Source: Bdellovibrio bacteriovorus (GTDB lineage Bacteria > Bdellovibrionota > Bdellovibrionia > Bdellovibrionales > Bdellovibrionaceae). Taken from it: a DNA stretch of 64,000 bases. Positions 1 through 6,016 of this stretch are shown here, piece after piece. The stretch covers positions 1,570,848 to 1,634,847 of the forward strand of contig NZ_LUKD01000001.1 of assembly GCF_001592745.1 (NCBI RefSeq), written 5' to 3'. The stretch's first letter is position 1, and every line of letters starts with the position of its first letter. The notes beneath the pieces were generated by a model. It was not told the DNA's origin, did no database searches, and worked only from the letters and a program-made list of their open reading frames with translations. The position numbers and the translations under genes are program-made.

Positions 1-110
1 AAAAGAATAATGCACATGCCTGCGCATAACACGAGGGCAAAAATGAACTCAGCGGAGATCAATCCGCTTTCATTCTGCACTGGTTTAAGTATTCTTTTGA
101 ATGCTTTCAT
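1..110 (-). CDS. TadE/TadF-like pseudopilin, N-terminal part only
   Basis: The gene starts at the ATG complementary to 108-110 and runs off the left edge of the window, so only 36 residues are visible. It has a basic leader (MKAFKRILK), then a Gly followed by LISAEF and a hydrophobic stretch. A Gly processing site with Glu at +5 and Phe at +6 is the usual pattern of prepilin peptidase substrates of the TadE/TadF type. It lies 12 bases after the stop of the preceding pilin-like gene and is probably co-transcribed with it. The C-terminal part, needed to tell TadE from TadF, is not visible. Confidence 0.7.
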   Translation of the reverse strand, partial: MKAFKRILKPVQNESGLISAEFIFALVLCAGMCIIL

Positions 111-122
111 TCCCAATCTTTC

Positions 123-380
123 TTAACCTTTCGGATCGATAGTCAGTGAACGATCAATCTGATTCGGGTGATTGGCGCGCGCCTTATCCGGCGTTTCCCA
201 GACTCCCGATTCAATCATTCCAGAGACCTTTTCCCAAGGGCCACCGATCAGTTTGGCGAGAATCTTTTGTTCACGCAGCTGATTGGTTCCCCAGATGAAA
301 AAACTCACACCGACAACCATCAAAAGAACGGCTTCAATCACGAACTGACCTTTTCGGTTACGAAGAGGATCTTGTCTCAA
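123..380 (-). CDS. Pilin-like protein with conventional prepilin signature (85 aa)
   Basis: The N-terminus MRQDPLRNRKG is followed by QFVIEAVLLM, so a Gly precedes a hydrophobic helix with Glu at +5, matching a class III prepilin peptidase site. One transmembrane helix spans about residues 15-33; the remaining 50 residues are polar and presumably exposed. The start codon is TTG (complement of 378-380), and its last two bases are part of the TGA stop of the upstream gene (TTGA overlap), which suggests translational coupling. The role is probably a minor pilin or assembly component of a Flp/Tad pilus. No family name is assigned beyond the signature. Confidence 0.7.
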   Translation of the reverse strand: MRQDPLRNRKGQFVIEAVLLMVVGVSFFIWGTNQLREQKILAKLIGGPWEKVSGMIESGVWETPDKARANHPNQIDRSLTIDPKG

Positions 381-568
381 TTGTCACCCGCCCATTGAAC
401 GTGGTTACCGCCTTGTGGTTTAAATCCGTCACCTGTTGCGATTTGCTGTTCGATACGAGCGCCTAACATCGGGCCCGAATTGCGAAATGCATTTCCTGGG
501 GCTGATAAGAAAGCTTTCAGCCCAAAGAAGAACACGCAGAATAGTAACAGGACATACTCAACGGTCAT
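377..568 (-). CDS. Leaderless pilin-like protein (63 aa)
   Basis: The protein opens MTVEYVLLLFCVFFFG. The TVEY core and hydrophobic helix resemble the N-terminus of a mature Flp pilin, but there is no basic leader and no Gly cleavage site. The codon directly before the ATG is an in-frame TAA, and GGGAG sits five bases upstream, so the short start is well supported. The C-terminal half is polar (GNAFRNSG, GGNHVQWAGDN). It lies between the Flp pilin gene and another pilin-like gene, overlapping the latter by four bases. It is probably a minor pilin subunit or a membrane partner. It is either a pilin that skips leader processing or a small membrane protein sharing the motif by chance. Confidence 0.65.
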   Translation of the reverse strand: MTVEYVLLLFCVFFFGLKAFLSAPGNAFRNSGPMLGARIEQQIATGDGFKPQGGNHVQWAGDN

Positions 569-596
569 TTAATCTCCCGATTAAACGCGAATTAAA

Positions 597-779
597 CTAC
601 TCAACAGACATGATCGAGCTAGAAAGAGCTTCGATTTTGCCTTCCATAGTTTGTTTAATTCTATCTTTGAACATAACAACTAGAGCCACGACAACGACAA
701 GCAATAGGATGTACTCAGTCGCACCTTGACCTTGTTTGTTCTTCAAAAGATTCTTAGAAAAATTCTTAAACTTCTTCAT
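597..779 (-). CDS. flp: Flp-type pilin subunit (60 aa)
   Basis: This is a short prepilin with a lysine-rich leader (MKKFKNFSKNLLKNKQG), then QGATEYILLLVVVVALVV. Cleavage after NKQG places Glu at +5 and Tyr at +6, the hallmark of the Flp/Fap family. Length and layout are typical of the major Flp pilin, which is matured by TadV-type peptidase and assembled by the Tad secretion ATPase. The ribosome site is GGGGGAAC before the ATG. It is the first gene of the minus-strand pilin set that continues off the window edge; the Tad machinery genes are not in view. Confidence 0.85.
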   Translation of the reverse strand: MKKFKNFSKNLLKNKQGQGATEYILLLVVVVALVVMFKDRIKQTMEGKIEALSSSIMSVE

Positions 780-1007
780 GGATGTTCCCCCTTTAGATCA
801 ATATCGGCTAATTTTGGGATTCTCTTTAGAGTGAGCATTACAAAACGCCGAGGGAACGCTGTCTCAATCTGGGAATATTGGGAAAATTCAGAAAATCAGA
901 AAGTCAGGAAAATTGAAAAAGTTTTGGACAAAGCTGTTTCGACTGAGTTTCACTTGAGGCTTAAGTCGAATCGTCCAAAGATTGCACAGGACTTTATGCG
1001 GGGAAAA

Positions 1008-1034
1008 GGGGTCTTTCGCAGATCGAAAAACCCC
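1008..1034 (-). terminator. Probable intrinsic terminator of the small secreted protein gene
   Basis: An inverted repeat of 11 bases (1008-1018 with 1024-1034, one mismatch, five-base loop) lies just after the stop of the minus-strand gene at 1042. Read on the minus strand it is a GGGGT...ACCCC hairpin followed by TTTT. The stretch 780-1041 between this gene and flp holds this hairpin and presumably the flp promoter; I could not pick out a convincing promoter there. Confidence 0.55.
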
Positions 1035-1041
1035 AAAAAAA

Positions 1042-1347
1042 TTATTTGCACTCTGCCTTATCAGCAAAAGTTTTACCTAGATCAGTACCATCGAATTTGC
1101 CCGTGACCTTCTTTTCAGTCAAAGTGCCCTTGCGCACGATTTTAGAGCTTTTTTCAGCCCATTTTGTACAAGCTTCTGCCGAATCCAATTTTTTAGATTC
1201 TTCAGTTGGATTTTTGCCGTTGTACGGTTTGAAAGCTTCGGTTTCTTTACCCGCACAAGCTTTACGTTCAATCGTGATCACACAGTCACCGGCATAGGAC
1301 ACAGAGCTCATTAAAAGCAAAGCCGCTACCAAAGTGGTTTTTTTCAT
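1042..1347 (-). CDS. Small secreted cysteine-containing protein (101 aa)
   Basis: There is a clear Sec signal peptide, MKKTTLVAALLLMSSVSYA, with cleavage expected after SYA. The mature part is about 82 residues, rich in Lys and Glu, and has four cysteines (GDC, KAC, EAC, AEC), suggesting two disulfide bonds in the periplasm or outside the cell. GGAG lies upstream of the ATG at good spacing. It stands between the pilin genes and the chemoreceptor and has its own terminator, so it is probably transcribed alone or with the chemoreceptor. I recognise no family. Confidence 0.75.
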   Translation of the reverse strand: MKKTTLVAALLLMSSVSYAGDCVITIERKACAGKETEAFKPYNGKNPTEESKKLDSAEACTKWAEKSSKIVRKGTLTEKKVTGKFDGTDLGKTFADKAECK

Positions 1348-1364
1348 GTTTTCTCCTTTTTAAA

Positions 1365-2849
1365 TTACGCCGCAGAAGAATCTTTTTCTTCCGCGTCTTT
1401 ATTTGCTTCTTGTTCTTCTTTTTTATTTTTTCCGACTAAAACGTGCAGGTCCTTCATCATGCGATGCAGTTCTTCGGATTGTTTCTGCATTTCTTCCGAA
1501 GAGGTCGACACGGTACTCATGGATGTCGCCACGGCCTGAATGCTGCGATCAATCTGCGAAAGCGCTTTATTCATTTGTTCAATGCCCTGAGACTGCTCGT
1601 GAGATCCCTGTGCGACGGTTTGAATAAGGTCAGCAACTTTGTGTGAATTTTCAACTATGGCGTTTAATGACTCTTCACTTTGCGCGGCTAGATTGACGCC
1701 GGTTTTACTTTTCGTTGTGGCGTCTTCGATAAGGCCACCGATTTCTTTGGCCGCTCCGGCACTTTTTTGCGCTAAGGCGCGAACGGCATCAGCCACCACA
1801 GCAAAACCTTTTCCTTGTTCACCCGCGCGAGCGGCTTCTACAGCGGCATTCAACGCAAGAAGATTTGTTTGAAAAGCGATGTCATCAATCAGCGTTAGAA
1901 TTTCGCCAATTTTAGAAGAGCTTTTGGAGATTTCGCTCATGACTTTGATCAGCTCTTGAATTTTCAACTGTCCTTGATGGACTGTGCCTTCACCCTCTTT
2001 AGAAATTTCAGCGGCTTGATTTGAGTTTAAGGAATTCTGGCGAACCGTTGCCGTCAGCTCTTCCATCGAAGCGACAATTTCTTCGAGTGAAGCGGCAGTC
2101 GATGTGGAGTTAGAAGAAATCTGTTCACTCGATTGAACGAGTTCGGTCGCACGACTGCGAATAGTTTCAGAACTTGTTTCTAATCCAATGGCCACATTCT
2201 TCAATGAAGATTGAACTTTGCGGATATTCCAGATACTTGCACTAGCTCCAAGAAGAATAGAGATAGAAACAATAGCAATCAGGGCAATCATCGTGACCTT
2301 GAAGTTCTTTGCAACATTTTCTGTATCCTGAACCCCAATCATGTAGCTGTCGTCAGAAAGCTTTTTAAGCGCATCGTAGGCTTGAGAAAACGCTTTTTGA
2401 GAACTGCTTGTCAGAATTTTTTCTGCTTTGGATGCGTCTTCTTTATCAACCGCCTCTTTAAACTTTTCGCTCTCAAGTTGGTACTCGTCCCATGCAGTCA
2501 AAAAGACATCGTAAGATTTTCGAAGGCCATCCGTCGTCAATAAAGGATCTAATACTTTCGAGTAGATCGTAATGTTCCCTAAAAGACTGTCCATCTCTTC
2601 AAGGAGGATTTTTCGTTCATCTGTGCTTTGGGTCGCCAAAAGATTAAACTCTAGTTTGCGGTAGTTAACGAGATTCAAGTTAATATCTGCGGACTTGCTG
2701 ACAGCGGGAAGCCAGATTTCCCCGATTTCGCTAGTGACCTTGTTTTGGTAGCGCAGGCGATCTAAGGAAAGAATGTTTGTAACCAGCGCGATCAGGATCA
2801 AAAGACCCGTAACAAACAGGAATCGACCCTTTAAAGAAATGTGGTTCAT
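1365..2849 (-). CDS. Methyl-accepting chemotaxis protein
   Basis: This is a 494-residue membrane chemoreceptor. It has a first transmembrane helix at about 8-28, a helical periplasmic ligand-binding region of four-helix-bundle type to about 185, and a second helix at about 187-208. A long cytoplasmic coiled coil follows. The signalling hairpin tip contains the conserved DIAFQTNLLALNAAVEAARAGE and GFAVVADAVRALA segments, which contact CheA and CheW. I do not see a clear HAMP domain after TM2. The tail is charged and lacks a CheR-tethering pentapeptide. The ligand is unknown. Its leader (2858-2925) can fold so that the Shine-Dalgarno sequence is hidden; see the separate entry. Confidence 0.95.
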   Translation of the reverse strand: MNHISLKGRFLFVTGLLILIALVTNILSLDRLRYQNKVTSEIGEIWLPAVSKSADINLNLVNYRKLEFNLLATQSTDERKILLEEMDSLLGNITIYSKVLDPLLTTDGLRKSYDVFLTAWDEYQLESEKFKEAVDKEDASKAEKILTSSSQKAFSQAYDALKKLSDDSYMIGVQDTENVAKNFKVTMIALIAIVSISILLGASASIWNIRKVQSSLKNVAIGLETSSETIRSRATELVQSSEQISSNSTSTAASLEEIVASMEELTATVRQNSLNSNQAAEISKEGEGTVHQGQLKIQELIKVMSEISKSSSKIGEILTLIDDIAFQTNLLALNAAVEAARAGEQGKGFAVVADAVRALAQKSAGAAKEIGGLIEDATTKSKTGVNLAAQSEESLNAIVENSHKVADLIQTVAQGSHEQSQGIEQMNKALSQIDRSIQAVATSMSTVSTSSEEMQKQSEELHRMMKDLHVLVGKNKKEEQEANKDAEEKDSSAA

Positions 2850-2857
2850 GGAAAAAA

Positions 2858-2925
2858 CCTCCGATTTCTATTTCGGAGGCTCAAAAGAAATAAGAAGTCC
2901 TAAGGACAAAAAATGAGCCTTCCGA
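2858..2925 (-). promoter_or_regulatory. Alternative-hairpin leader of the chemoreceptor mRNA
   Basis: On the minus strand, three segments occur in order. A is 2925-2914, B is 2883-2873 and C is 2864-2858. B (TGAGCCTCCGA) pairs with A (TCGGAAGGCTCA) over 11 base pairs with a single bulge. The 3' part of B alternatively pairs perfectly over 7 bp with C (TCGGAGG). C contains the GGAGG ribosome binding site and is followed by six T and then CC-ATG. The A-B and B-C helices cannot form together. The B-C form would hide the ribosome site and resembles an intrinsic terminator; the A-B form frees it. A small GTCCTTAGGAC palindrome sits between A and B. The geometry is directly visible; a regulatory role is inferred. 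Confidence 0.55.
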
Positions 2926-2950
2926 GGACGAATGCGAGGGTAAGTTGGCT

Positions 2951-2956
2951 TATAAT
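2951..2956 (+). promoter_or_regulatory. Possible -10 element for the 24-residue peptide transcript
   Basis: A perfect TATAAT occurs on the plus strand, about 100 bases before the small ORF at 3053. The -35 position is weak (near 2928-2933, no good match to TTGACA), so this is only a candidate. Transcription would start near 2963, just before a strong hairpin at 2979-3014. Confidence 0.35.
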
Positions 2957-2978
2957 AACTAAAATTTGTTTATTTTTT

Positions 2979-3014
2979 AGACCTTCGTTGGGGTGTCCCT
3001 ATTGACGAAGGTCT
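2979..3014 (+). other. Strong hairpin in the leader of the small ORF
   Basis: Perfect ten-base arms (AGACCTTCGT at 2979-2988 and ACGAAGGTCT at 3005-3014) enclose a 16-base loop that itself contains GGGGTGTCCC, able to extend the helix. The right arm overlaps a second perfect palindrome, GTCTTAAGAC (3011-3020). No T-run follows on either strand, so it does not look like a terminator; a leader structure or a protein-binding site is more likely. Confidence 0.5.
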
Positions 3015-3052
3015 TAAGACTCATTAGATTGGCTTTAAGGGAGATCTTCAGC

Positions 3053-3127
3053 ATGCCAAAACAACTTGTGTTCCTTTATGCCTTTTGCGTCGTAATCTTG
3101 TTTCTAGTAAACGTCGCAGTTTCTTAG
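3053..3127 (+). CDS. Candidate 24-residue hydrophobic peptide
   Basis: An ATG at 3053 opens a 24-codon ORF ending in TAG at 3127. It has AAGGGAG upstream (3037-3043) at about nine bases. The peptide starts MPKQLVFLYAF and continues with a run of Val, Ile, Leu and Phe, with no charged residue after Lys3, so it would form one transmembrane helix. Its last four bases overlap the end of hpt on the opposite strand. Tiny single-helix peptides of this kind are known as type I toxins and as regulatory membrane peptides; which applies here, if either, is not shown. Only the ribosome site, composition and the structured leader support expression. Confidence 0.4.
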   Translation: MPKQLVFLYAFCVVILFLVNVAVS

Positions 3128-3642
3128 TTCTTCATTGTATAGATATCTGGATAATTTCTTCCGACTTCTTCGGAATCCATTCCGTATCCAACAACGTAAC
3201 GATCATCAATAGTTCTGCCGATGTAATCGGCTTTAATCGGCAATTCACGGCGTGCTGGCTTATCTAAAAGAGTCACGATTTTCAAAGAGGCTGGAGCTGA
3301 AGCAAACAAGCGGCTTCTTAAGAAGCTTAAAGTACGGCCTGTATCAATAATCTCTTCGACGATCAAAACGTGTTTGCCTGCGATATTTACTGAAATGTCT
3401 TTGACGATTTTAATCGCGCCACCTTTTTCAACAGCTTGCACGTGAACGAAGTCCACTTGTTGAGGAAGGTCAACTTTACGCATTAAATCCGCTGTGAAAT
3501 GGATAGAACCACGAAGAGGACAGATAAAAACCACATCCTTTCCATCGTAATCGCTTTCGATTTGTTCAGCTAAGCTTTCAACAATCTCTGCAATTTCGTC
3601 GCTAGTAAGGAAGGGAACCATCTGTTCTTTTAGTTGTGCCAT
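3124..3642 (-). CDS. hpt: Hypoxanthine phosphoribosyltransferase
   Basis: This 172-residue purine salvage enzyme transfers phosphoribose from PRPP to hypoxanthine or guanine. The PRPP-binding motif VLIVEEIIDTG is at 92-102, LRGS is at 43-46, and the C-terminal base-binding segment is DDRYVVGYGMD (146-156). Length is normal for bacterial Hpt. Purine salvage suits an organism that feeds on prey nucleotides. It lies 12 bases after the TPR gene stop and is probably the last gene of the bamD-TPR-hpt unit. It converges with the small ORF at 3053. Confidence 0.93.
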   Translation of the reverse strand: MAQLKEQMVPFLTSDEIAEIVESLAEQIESDYDGKDVVFICPLRGSIHFTADLMRKVDLPQQVDFVHVQAVEKGGAIKIVKDISVNIAGKHVLIVEEIIDTGRTLSFLRSRLFASAPASLKIVTLLDKPARRELPIKADYIGRTIDDRYVVGYGMDSEEVGRNYPDIYTMKN

Positions 3643-3654
3643 TTCATGCCTCGG

Positions 3655-4380
3655 TTACAAATCAATTGAAGTAATGCCAGCTGCTTGCGCCATTTTCAAA
3701 TAGCGTAAGGCTTCGGGGTGTTGTGGGTCCCGAATAAGAATATTCTCCCATTGTTCAGTGGCTTCAGCAATATTGTTTGAGTTGTAATATATAGCACCGA
3801 GCTTTAGGCGAGCTGGAATTAAGTGCGGATACTCACGAATCAACGCTTTTAAGTCCTTAATCGCGCGATCGTGTTGTCCCAATTGCACGTGAACCTCTGC
3901 GATGCGCATAGTAACTTCGGCTTTTCTGCTAGAAAGTTTCTGCGCCTTAAGCAGTTGTTCAAGAGCTTCGTTATAACGTTTGTACTGATAATAAAGATCC
4001 GCAAGCTCCTCATGCTTAGAGGCAAGCTTTTCATCGACGAATGGATCTTGTTTGCCGGATTTCTTTTCTAGTTGCACTTGGGCGTCTAGGAAAACCTGTT
4101 TTCCTTCGTCGTACTTACCTAAATCATTCAGAATAATGGAAAGACCTACGCTGGCATCGGTGTAAGTCGGATCGATTTCCAAAGCGCGTTTAAAGGTTTT
4201 AATCGCTTTGCTGAACTGACCTTTATCGTAAAAGATTGTCGCCAGCATTTGGTAAACTTCGGGATTGCGAGTGTTTTGCAAAAGCATCTGATTCAAAATG
4301 GGCTCAGCCATTTTGTAATTCCCGTTGATGAAGTATCCACGGGCTTCAGAAAGCATATCGTCGTGAAGAGCATTCATCAC
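3655..4380 (-). CDS. Tetratricopeptide repeat protein
   Basis: This 241-residue protein is made almost entirely of TPR units (for example NPEVYQMLATIFYDKG, AIKTFKRALEIDP and HPEALRYLKMA). It has no signal peptide, so it is probably a cytoplasmic scaffold or has a membrane-associated partner. Its start overlaps the bamD stop by four bases (ATGA), which implies translational coupling and stable co-production with BamD. Whether it works with outer-membrane assembly or only shares the transcript cannot be told from sequence. Confidence 0.8.
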   Translation of the reverse strand: MMNALHDDMLSEARGYFINGNYKMAEPILNQMLLQNTRNPEVYQMLATIFYDKGQFSKAIKTFKRALEIDPTYTDASVGLSIILNDLGKYDEGKQVFLDAQVQLEKKSGKQDPFVDEKLASKHEELADLYYQYKRYNEALEQLLKAQKLSSRKAEVTMRIAEVHVQLGQHDRAIKDLKALIREYPHLIPARLKLGAIYYNSNNIAEATEQWENILIRDPQHPEALRYLKMAQAAGITSIDL

Positions 4381-5117
4381 TCGATCTCCTTCGTAGCAGC
4401 TTTAAATTCTTTGCTGTCAGGGAAGTCTTTCGCTAACAGCTCTTGGTATTTTTTAGCGCGAGCGGAATCACCAATTTTCGCAGCACAAATGGCAGCGCGA
4501 GAAAGGGCTTTCGCATCAAAACCCAAATTGCGGTAGTTGTTGTAAAGCCCTTCGTAACGAGGAAGAGCGCTGTCGAAGATCTTACGTTTGAAGTAAAAAT
4601 CTGCGATGTATTCTTCTTTTTCTGCTAGCATTTTAATCGCAGCGCTGCGCTTTTCTTTGGCTTCAGTCACGTACTGAGAGTTTGGATATTTCTTAATGAC
4701 TTCCGATAGATTGAGAATCGCATCATTTGCCAGAGTTAAATCGCGATCAATCGTGGTTGGCAGCTGATTGTAGTAACTCATCCCGATGCGGAATTGAACG
4801 TAATCAGATTGGGGAGCTGTCGGATGAAGCTCTTTGAACATTTGATATGCGACTTGAGATTCAGCGTAAGATTCTTGTTTGAAGTAAACATCGGCAATTG
4901 CAAGTTCCGCCTTTGTCGCGAAATTGCTGTACGGAAATTTGTTTTTTACTTCTGTGTAACGACGAATCGCTTCTTCATAGCGTTCACTTTCGTCGTATTC
5001 TTGCGCGATTGCGAAAGCTCCGTCTGGAGTGTCGGAGTTTTTCTCAGTAGTTGAACAGCCCGAAACAAGAAGTCCCAAAGCCGCGACGATAGTTATGACT
5101 CGGAGCGTTTTTAGCAT
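4377..5117 (-). CDS. bamD: BamD-like outer membrane assembly lipoprotein
   Basis: This 246-residue lipoprotein has signal peptide and lipobox LVSGC with Cys21 as the lipid anchor. TPR-like repeats follow (YEEAIRRYTEVKNKFPYS, QESYAESQVAYQMFKELHP, AILNLSEVIKKYPNS), arranged as in BamD/YfiO. BamD is the essential lipoprotein of the BAM complex that inserts beta-barrel proteins in the outer membrane. There is no ribosome site in front of the ATG; instead a promoter-like sequence (5126-5155) ends eight bases upstream, so the mRNA may be leaderless. The C-terminal part is more divergent than the N-terminal one. Confidence 0.85.
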   Translation of the reverse strand: MLKTLRVITIVAALGLLVSGCSTTEKNSDTPDGAFAIAQEYDESERYEEAIRRYTEVKNKFPYSNFATKAELAIADVYFKQESYAESQVAYQMFKELHPTAPQSDYVQFRIGMSYYNQLPTTIDRDLTLANDAILNLSEVIKKYPNSQYVTEAKEKRSAAIKMLAEKEEYIADFYFKRKIFDSALPRYEGLYNNYRNLGFDAKALSRAAICAAKIGDSARAKKYQELLAKDFPDSKEFKAATKEIE

Positions 5118-5125
5118 AGAAGTAA

Positions 5126-5155
5126 ATCATATTAAGGTCCAGGTCCTGCTGTCAA
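5126..5155 (-). promoter_or_regulatory. Predicted bamD promoter giving a leaderless mRNA
   Basis: On the minus strand a perfect TTGACA (5155-5150) and TATGAT (5131-5126) are separated by 18 bases. Transcription would begin at or within a base or two of the bamD ATG (5117). The TGA stop of the upstream TPR/SH3 gene is part of the -35 hexamer. Confidence 0.6.
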
Positions 5156-5937
5156 CGCGTCATCAGCACAGAGGCTTTTTTAACCCATCCGGTAAGAGAT
5201 CCTGGGTAAGTAATTTGCACCCAGTCTCCTTGAGTTTGGTGAGCGACGACTTCCATTCCGCCAAAGAGCTCAAGAATAGCCACCTGATTGTCCCCAGGTG
5301 CTGTCTGCAAAGACACCTTTTCTTCAATGATCGTCCCTCGTAAAATCGTGGAATCATAGACTTTCAGCGCCAAAAGCCCTGTAAATATCACAAAGCTCAG
5401 CGTTAGAAGTGTACTGACCATCGGAAATCCCGGAGCTGACGTTTCTTCCTGCATCGCTTTTCTTCGACGCCCGCCATAAGAAATCAGTGTCCATCCCGCG
5501 GCAAAAAACGTGAGCGCGGATAAAATCAAATAGGCAGAAAGAGGAACGGGTTGAATCAACTTCGTGCGCACCGATTCATACGTTTCGATTTGGCGAGGAA
5601 CTTCGCGCACTCCCAGTTGTGACAGAACAAATTTGAGACTTGCTTCCGCCGTCGATAATTCAGGATCCGAAGTCAGAGCTTTGCGCAGAAGGCCGACCGC
5701 CAGAGGTTTTTTTCCCAATTGAAACTCCGCGAGCGCTAAATTCGTCAATACGACGGCGTTATTGGGATCTTGGTCCAGTGCTTGTGTGAATGACTCGCGC
5801 GCTTTTGCATAATCTTTTGCAAGATATGCTTGAGTGCCTTGCTTAAATAGCTCTGCAGAAGTTGCCGTCTGCGCCATACATAGAGCGGGCAAAATGAGTG
5901 ACAGAAAGAACACAGAGAGAGATTTCAGTTTCGACAT
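5152..5937 (-). CDS. BatE-like membrane protein with TPR and SH3 domains
   Basis: This 261-residue protein has a signal peptide ending at CMAQ and two TPR units at about 29-100 (AKDYAKARESFTQALDQDPN). Two transmembrane helices follow, around 135-155 and 175-195, with a short basic loop between them. A C-terminal bacterial SH3-like domain runs from about 205 to 259 (VSLQTAPG, GDWVQITYPG). This order matches BatE proteins of the Bat operons, but no BatA/B/C/D genes are next to it. It is upstream of bamD with 34 bases between. An envelope role is likely, with the domains facing the periplasm. Confidence 0.75.
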   Translation of the reverse strand: MSKLKSLSVFFLSLILPALCMAQTATSAELFKQGTQAYLAKDYAKARESFTQALDQDPNNAVVLTNLALAEFQLGKKPLAVGLLRKALTSDPELSTAEASLKFVLSQLGVREVPRQIETYESVRTKLIQPVPLSAYLILSALTFFAAGWTLISYGGRRRKAMQEETSAPGFPMVSTLLTLSFVIFTGLLALKVYDSTILRGTIIEEKVSLQTAPGDNQVAILELFGGMEVVAHQTQGDWVQITYPGSLTGWVKKASVLMTR

Positions 5938-6016
5938 AGCCCTCTAAGTTTACAGATAAAAGTCTTTCCGTGTCTACCACGTGTCTTGTCTTAGTCTGGG
6001 CCCGGGAGTATCCTAA

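Noticed and set aside
837-867. flp promoter TTGAGA...TGTAAT on the minus strand
   Set aside because: The best -10 match needs a 19-base spacer; at 17 or 18 the match is poor.
938-970. TTCGACT...AGTCGAA inverted repeat upstream of flp
   Set aside because: Seven-base arms with a 19-base gap in a weakly ordered region; could be chance.
726-1106. 126-codon plus-strand ORF across the flp upstream region
   Set aside because: Runs through a terminator hairpin and antisense to two real genes; composition not protein-like.
2858-3053. c-di-GMP (GEMM) riboswitch in the chemoreceptor leader
   Set aside because: The conserved GEMM core bases (such as the GCAAA segments) are not present; the leader is shorter and simpler.
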